Shown piece after piece: positions 60,052 to 64,000 of a DNA stretch of 64,000 bases. The position numbers and the translations under genes were made by a program. The notes beneath the pieces are model-generated. The model saw only the letters and a program-made list of their open reading frames with translations. It was not told the origin of the DNA and did no database searches. The stretch's first letter is position 1. Each line of letters opens with the position of its first letter. Origin of the DNA: Rhodoblastus sp. 17X3 (GTDB taxonomy: Bacteria > Pseudomonadota > Alphaproteobacteria > Rhizobiales > Beijerinckiaceae); the NCBI RefSeq assembly GCF_030056575.1, contig NZ_JASHHX010000005.1, forward strand, positions 149,890 to 213,889, written 5' to 3'.

Positions 60052-62649
60052 GTGACGCAAGATCCATCGGGTTGGCGAAATTCTGTCCGCTTCCGCCTGG
60101 CGGAATGGCGGAAGACGCGGCCGCGCCGGCTGACCTTGCTCGCGCAAGGCGCCCTCGTCATAGAGAGGCTTGCCCGCGCCCTTGCCCCGGCGGGCATTGT
60201 CGTCGGGCTTTTCGTTGCATTGAGCTGGACCGGGATCTGGCTTGGCGCGCCGACTTTTCTTCGCATTCTCGGGGTCGCCGCATTCATCGGCGCGCTGGTC
60301 GCCGCCCTGGCGCGCCTGCGTGATTTTTCCTGGCCTGACGCCGGCCAGGCCCGCGACGCGCTTGACGCAGGCGACAGCGACGCCCCCGCCGCCGCCTTGG
60401 CGGATGCGCTCGCCAATAGCGACGATCCCCAGACGCGAGAGCTCTGGCGGCTGCATCAGCGGCGCGCGGAACGACTCGCCGCCCGGCTCCAGCCCATCGT
60501 GCCCTCGCCGAAGCTCTGGACAATCGATCGCCATGCGCTCGGCGCGCTGGCCGTGCTCGCCCTCGTCGCCACGGGCCTGCTCGCGGGACCCGAAAAATAC
60601 GCTCGCGTCGCCGCCGCCTTCGATTGGCGCTGGCGGGCCGCGGACGGCGCGCCGGCGCGCCTCGACGCCTGGATCGACCCGCCCGGCTATACCGGCAAGC
60701 CGCCGATTGTCCTTTCGCTGCAAGATGCGGGCAAGACGCCCGGACCCATTTCCGCGCCGATCGGCTCGGCCATCGTCATTCGCGCCGCCAACACGACCGA
60801 TCTCCGGGTCTCGACTCAGGGCGGGATCGAAGCCGCGCCGGCGGCCAATGGCCCCGACTCCGCCGCGAGGGAGCGGCGCTTCGCCCTGCGCGGCGACGGG
60901 AGCCTGACGATTGGCCGCGGCGCAAACGACGTCGGCAATTTCACGCTCCGCGCCATCCCCGATCTTCCGCCCCGCATCACGGCGCTTGGACCGCCGCAGA
61001 CCAATCTGCACGGCACCTTCGTCCTCTCCTATCGGATCGAGGACGATTACGGCGCGCGGGATGCGCAGGTCGTCGCAAATCCGGCAACCGGGGAGACTTC
61101 GCGCAACGCCCGCGCGCTGGTTCCGCCGCCGAGCGGGTCGCTTGACCTGCCGGCCGGTCCGGGCGGCCTCGGCGAGGGCAGGACGACGCTCGACTGGAGC
61201 GACAGCCCCTATGCCGGCGCGCAGGTCGATCTCGCGCTCGCCGTCCATGACGAGGGCGGCGGCGAAGGCCAGGCGATCCTTCGCAATTACGTCCTGCCGG
61301 GCAAGGTCTTCAAGAACCCCCTCGCCCTCGCGCTGACCGAGCAGCGGCGCATCCTCGCCCTGGACGCCGCACAACGGGACCGGGTGCTCGCGGCGATCGA
61401 CGCCCTGATGATCGCGCCGGACATATTCACGCCGGACTCCAGCACTTATCTCGGGCTTCGCTTCGTCCACGATTCCTTGCGTCACGCCCGAAACGACGCC
61501 GAACTCGTCGCGGTCGTCGATTTCCTCTGGGAAATGGCCCTACGCGTCGAGGATGGCGATAGCTCGCAGGCCGAGCGCGACCTTCGGGCGGCGGAACAGG
61601 CCTTGCGCGAAGCCCTGAAGCGCGGCGCCTCGCCCGAGGAAATCGCCAAATTGACCGAGCAGATGAAAAAGGCGCTCGACCAATATCTCAACGCCATGCA
61701 GGAAAAGGCCGCAAGGGACAACGCGGCCAAGAACGACAAGGGATCCGAAAGCGAAACCGGCGAAGGGCAGTCGATCACGCCCAAGGATCTCAAATCCATG
61801 CTCGATCAGCTGGCCGAGGCCGCCAAGGATGGCGACAAGGACGCCGCGATGGAGCTGCTCGACCGCATGCGGGACATGCTTGAAAACCTCAAGACAGCCG
61901 AGCAATCGGAGCGATCAAATCAGGCCTCGCAAAATCGCCGGACCATGCGCGACATCGACAATCTCATGCGCGAACAGCAGAAATTGCGCGACGACACGTT
62001 CGCGCAGGACCGCGACAACGCCAAGGGCGCTGACCAGCAGCCGGGCGACGAAGAAGCGCAGGATGGTCAGGGCGAGAGCCCGCAAGATCGCGCGGCGCAG
62101 TCGCCCGGCGCCGGCAAGGGCAAGCGTCAGGGACAGCGCGGCGGCGCGCCTGACGAACAGGGCGGACAGGCCGAACAAGGGACTCAAGGCGAACTGGGCC
62201 AGCGGCAAGGCGAACTCGAAAAGAGGCTGAATGCTCTCAAGAAGCGGGCCGAAAGCGGCGCTGGAAAGAAATCAGAAGGCCTGGCCGAGGCCGAGGACGG
62301 CATGAAGCAGGCCGAGCAGGCGCTCAAGCAGGGCGACAATGAATCCGCCCTGAGCGCACAAGGCCGCGCGCTGGAAGGCCTGCGCAAGGGCGCCGCCGAA
62401 ATTGCGCAACAGGGCGGTGAAAACGGCCCCTCGGACGATCAGGAGCAGGCGGGCGAGAAAAACGGCCAGGGCCTCAAGGGTCAGAATGGCGAAGGGCGGT
62501 TCGGCCGCGCGAACAAGCAGAACAATATTGACGCGACCGCCGCGCAAAAGGCCCGCAAGGTGCTCGAGGAATTGCGGCGCAGGCTCTCCGATCCGAGCCG
62601 CGCCCGCGAGGAGCTCGATTATCTCGAGCGCCTGATCAAGCCCGATTGA
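60052..62649 (+). CDS. TIGR02302 family membrane protein (DUF4175)
   Basis: An 865-residue protein starting at a GTG (MTQDPSGWRNSV). Two membrane segments lie at about 33-90 and another near 160-180; a middle domain of beta character follows (ALVPPPSGSLDLPAGPGGL); then a long region rich in Gln, Gly, Glu, Lys and Ala (about 500-840), predicted coiled-coil or disordered. This is the TIGR02302/DUF4175 family of alphaproteobacteria, of unknown function and probably periplasmic. There are no catalytic motifs. It follows lysA and precedes the twin-TM gene. Confidence 0.85.
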   Translation: MTQDPSGWRNSVRFRLAEWRKTRPRRLTLLAQGALVIERLARALAPAGIVVGLFVALSWTGIWLGAPTFLRILGVAAFIGALVAALARLRDFSWPDAGQARDALDAGDSDAPAAALADALANSDDPQTRELWRLHQRRAERLAARLQPIVPSPKLWTIDRHALGALAVLALVATGLLAGPEKYARVAAAFDWRWRAADGAPARLDAWIDPPGYTGKPPIVLSLQDAGKTPGPISAPIGSAIVIRAANTTDLRVSTQGGIEAAPAANGPDSAARERRFALRGDGSLTIGRGANDVGNFTLRAIPDLPPRITALGPPQTNLHGTFVLSYRIEDDYGARDAQVVANPATGETSRNARALVPPPSGSLDLPAGPGGLGEGRTTLDWSDSPYAGAQVDLALAVHDEGGGEGQAILRNYVLPGKVFKNPLALALTEQRRILALDAAQRDRVLAAIDALMIAPDIFTPDSSTYLGLRFVHDSLRHARNDAELVAVVDFLWEMALRVEDGDSSQAERDLRAAEQALREALKRGASPEEIAKLTEQMKKALDQYLNAMQEKAARDNAAKNDKGSESETGEGQSITPKDLKSMLDQLAEAAKDGDKDAAMELLDRMRDMLENLKTAEQSERSNQASQNRRTMRDIDNLMREQQKLRDDTFAQDRDNAKGADQQPGDEEAQDGQGESPQDRAAQSPGAGKGKRQGQRGGAPDEQGGQAEQGTQGELGQRQGELEKRLNALKKRAESGAGKKSEGLAEAEDGMKQAEQALKQGDNESALSAQGRALEGLRKGAAEIAQQGGENGPSDDQEQAGEKNGQGLKGQNGEGRFGRANKQNNIDATAAQKARKVLEELRRRLSDPSRAREELDYLERLIKPD

Positions 62650-62683
62650 TCGCTAGCAACATATTAAGCAGGACTTTCAGCTT

Positions 62684-62872
62684 ATGGGCAATTTTTCCAA
62701 TATTCTGACCGGCGCGGCGCTCGGCGCGGTGGCGCTTGTGCTTTTATTGGGATTGGCCAACATGATGCGCGGCGGCAGCCCGAATCTGTCGCAGAAACTC
62801 ATGCGCTGGCGCGTGGGGCTGCAATTCGTCGCGATCATCGTGATCATGACTGTCTTGTTCCTGCGCCGATAA
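62684..62872 (+). CDS. Twin-transmembrane protein (HIG1-like)
   Basis: A 62-residue protein with two hydrophobic helices: ILTGAALGAVALVLLLGLANM and RVGLQFVAIIVIMTVLFL, separated by a short basic loop (SPNLSQKLMRWR). The loop resembles the HIG1 pattern (NxxxRxR-type), as in small proteins of mitochondrial respiratory supercomplexes. In alphaproteobacteria this gene is commonly followed by PduO and etf genes, as here. Function is unproven; a respiratory or redox role is an inference. Confidence 0.82.
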   Translation: MGNFSNILTGAALGAVALVLLLGLANMMRGGSPNLSQKLMRWRVGLQFVAIIVIMTVLFLRR

Positions 62873-62880
62873 TACCATTG

Positions 62881-62912
62881 GCCTTTGTTTCCGACTCGTC
62901 GAAAACAAAGGC
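62881..62912 (+). promoter_or_regulatory. Stem-loop after the twin-TM gene
   Basis: GCCTTTGTTT and AAACAAAGGC pair over 10 bp, and a further CGA/TCG pairs inside after one mismatch, giving a 4-base loop. It starts 8 bp after the twin-TM stop. It may be a terminator or mRNA 3'-end protector before pduO; no downstream U-run is seen. Confidence 0.55.
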
Positions 62913-62994
62913 GCCCGCCTGCGTCAGTCGGCGCGGACACCATCGGCCCTTTTCAAGGATCGATGGCATCAACCCGTTCGAGTGAATTCCGACC

Positions 62995-63570
62995 ATGGTC
63001 AAACTCAACAAGATCTACACCAGGACGGGCGACGACGGCACGACCGGCCTCGCCAGCGGCGAAAGGCGCGCCAAACATGACGCGCGCGTCGAAGCCTATG
63101 GCGACGTCGACGAGGCCAATTCGGCCATCGGCCTCGCCCGCCTCTCCACCGCGGCCATGCCCGAACTCGACGCCATGCTGGAGCGCATCCAGAACGACAT
63201 GTTCGATCTCGGCGCCGATCTCGCCACCCCGCCTTCCGATCAGCCGCTCGGCTATGAGCCTTTGCGAATCGTGATGGCGCAGGTGACCCGCCTCGAAGCG
63301 GAAATCGACGCGCTCAACGCCCGGCTGGCGCCCCTGCGCTCCTTCGTCCTGCCGGGCGGCTCTCCCGCCGCCGCCGCGCTCCACCTCGCCCGGGCCATTT
63401 CCCGCCGCGCCGAGCGGCGCATGGTCGCTCTGGCCGCTTCCGGCGAGGAGGTCAGCGCGCCGGCGCTGCAATTCATCAACCGTCTTTCCGATTTCCTCTT
63501 TGTCGCCGCGCGCGTCGCCAATCATGACGGCGCCGGCGACGTTCTCTGGAAGCCGGGCCAGAACCGTTGA
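62995..63570 (+). CDS. ATP:cob(I)alamin adenosyltransferase, PduO type
   Basis: A 191-residue trimeric adenosyltransferase making adenosylcobalamin. The ATP-binding N-terminus is MVKLNKIYTRTGDDGTTGL, with YGDVDEANSAIGLARL, and the conserved RRAERRMVAL and NRLSDFLFVAAR at the C-terminus. This motif set is PduO-type, distinct from the CobA/CobO type. It implies B12-dependent enzymes in the organism. It lies between the twin-TM gene and etfB. Confidence 0.95.
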   Translation: MVKLNKIYTRTGDDGTTGLASGERRAKHDARVEAYGDVDEANSAIGLARLSTAAMPELDAMLERIQNDMFDLGADLATPPSDQPLGYEPLRIVMAQVTRLEAEIDALNARLAPLRSFVLPGGSPAAAALHLARAISRRAERRMVALAASGEEVSAPALQFINRLSDFLFVAARVANHDGAGDVLWKPGQNR

Positions 63571-63680
63571 CGCGCGACCGCCCCCGCGGCGAAACGCGGC
63601 GCGGAAGCGAGATCGCCGGGCGCGCGGCGACGGCGTTGACTCGCTGCAAAGCCGCGACTACCAGATGATTCCCAGTTTGC

Positions 63681-63697
63681 CTGTCGTCCGGAACAGG
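63681..63697. promoter_or_regulatory. Imperfect distal copy of the etfB palindrome
   Basis: CTGTCGTCCGGAACAGG shares TCCGGAACAGG exactly with the perfect palindrome 164 bp downstream, and the left CTGT is also present, shifted by 2 bp. It may be a second binding site for the same regulator. Confidence 0.4.
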
Positions 63698-63846
63698 GGC
63701 CTTCAATGCCTTTTTCAAATTTGCCGAACGAATGAGATAACGAGCAAGGATGCGACGAGCTTGCCCCTCTTCAGGCCGGCCAAGCTTGTGCTGAATTGTT
63801 TTCGTTGGAGGTCTTAACGCTTATCCCGGTCCACGCAGTCCTGCTG

Positions 63847-63860
63847 CTGTTCCGGAACAG
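63847..63860. promoter_or_regulatory. Perfect palindrome upstream of etfB
   Basis: CTGTTCCGGAACAG is its own reverse complement and ends 20 bp before the etfB ATG, just upstream of the GGAGG ribosome site (63867-63871). It is a good operator candidate for repression of etfBA. Confidence 0.5.
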
Positions 63861-63880
63861 GCTTATGGAGGTCGAAACCT

Positions 63881-64000
63881 ATGAAAATCCTTGTGCCCGT
63901 GAAGCGGGTTGTTGACTACAACGTGAAGATCCGGGTGAAGACGGACGGTTCGGGCGTCGAGCTGGCGAACGTCAAGATGTCGATGAATCCGTTCGACGAA
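63881..64000 (+). CDS. etfB: Electron transfer flavoprotein beta subunit (5' part)
   Basis: Forty codons are visible before the window ends: [20 protein letters not shown] followed by [20 protein letters not shown], the distinctive EtfB N-terminus with its conserved [10 protein letters not shown] and MNPFDE. GGAGG lies 9 bp before the ATG. EtfB with EtfA carries electrons from acyl-CoA and other dehydrogenases to ubiquinone. The location after a twin-TM gene and pduO matches many Hyphomicrobiales. Confidence 0.95.
   Translation, partial: MKILVPVKRVVDYNVKIRVKTDGSGVELANVKMSMNPFDE

Larger units (their letters stand above)
63571..63880. other. pduO-etfB intergenic region
   Basis: This 310-bp stretch without a gene should hold the etf promoter. 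It carries two copies of TCCGGAACAGG (63687-63697 and 63851-63861); the second is part of a perfect palindrome. I see no convincing -35/-10 pair and no riboswitch-like structure. Confidence 0.5.

Noticed and set aside
62873..62994. Cobalamin riboswitch before pduO
   Set aside because: The 122-bp spacer contains a simple stem-loop but no B12-box-like sequence and is too short for the usual fold.

Overview
The window looks like a housekeeping stretch of the main chromosome of a high-GC alphaproteobacterium, most likely order Hyphomicrobiales (Rhizobiales). Four things point there. The F1-ATPase operon (atpHAGDC) stands apart from the Fo genes, and a separate zeta-type ATPase inhibitor gene is present. 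An NdvA/ChvA-type cyclic glucan exporter is present. The gene orders lysC-ptsP-prfA, mdh-sucCDAB-lpd, purCSQ-purL-bolA-grxD, tlpA/argH-lptM-lysA and HIG1-like/pduO/etfB are familiar from this order. A fused shikimate kinase/dehydroquinate synthase hints at the Beijerinckiaceae/Methylocystaceae side, but I cannot fix the genus from sequence alone.

Layout. 1-4.1 kb: truncated xerD, a tiny membrane protein, aroKB, and a CorC/CNNM-type membrane protein. 4.1-11.5 kb: envelope and sugar genes on the minus strand (polytopic membrane protein, ndvA, AIM24-like protein, phosphomannomutase/phosphoglucomutase, manC). 11.5-16.8 kb: EamA half-transporter, prfA, ptsP and lysC. 17-23 kb: ubiG, then the F1-ATPase operon on the minus strand. 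23-30.6 kb: priA, secA, a DUF2147 protein, hemD and hemC, all minus. 30.7-37.4 kb: tsaD, a single-HKD phospholipase-D-like protein, gpsA, an unusual repeat/palindrome spacer, DUF3597, YciI, EVE, MarR, zapE and a TetR regulator. 37.7-46.9 kb: mdh and the TCA-cycle genes sucC, sucD, sucA, sucB and lpd. 47-50 kb: ClC-type channel, xerC, ATPase zeta. 50.4-56.3 kb: purC, purS, purQ, a minus-strand ompW behind an FNR/FixK-type box, purL, bolA and grxD. 56.3-64 kb: tlpA, argH, lptM-like lipoprotein, lysA, a large TIGR02302 membrane protein, a twin-TM (HIG1-like) protein, a PduO-type cobalamin adenosyltransferase and the start of etfB.

The genes serve central metabolism (TCA cycle, ATP synthesis, purines, haem, aspartate-family amino acids, aromatic precursors) plus envelope functions. 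I see no phage, insertion sequence, CRISPR array, rRNA or tRNA, and no clearly new defence or biosynthetic system. The most interesting signals are small: a perfect FNR-type box and neighbouring dyad between divergent ompW and purL; three 36-bp tandem repeats that begin in the gpsA stop region, followed by a perfect 14-bp-stem palindrome; strong stem-loops in each spacer from sucD to lpd and in two atp-operon spacers; the aroKB fusion; a secA leader with a good promoter and hairpin; and palindromes directly upstream of manC and etfB.
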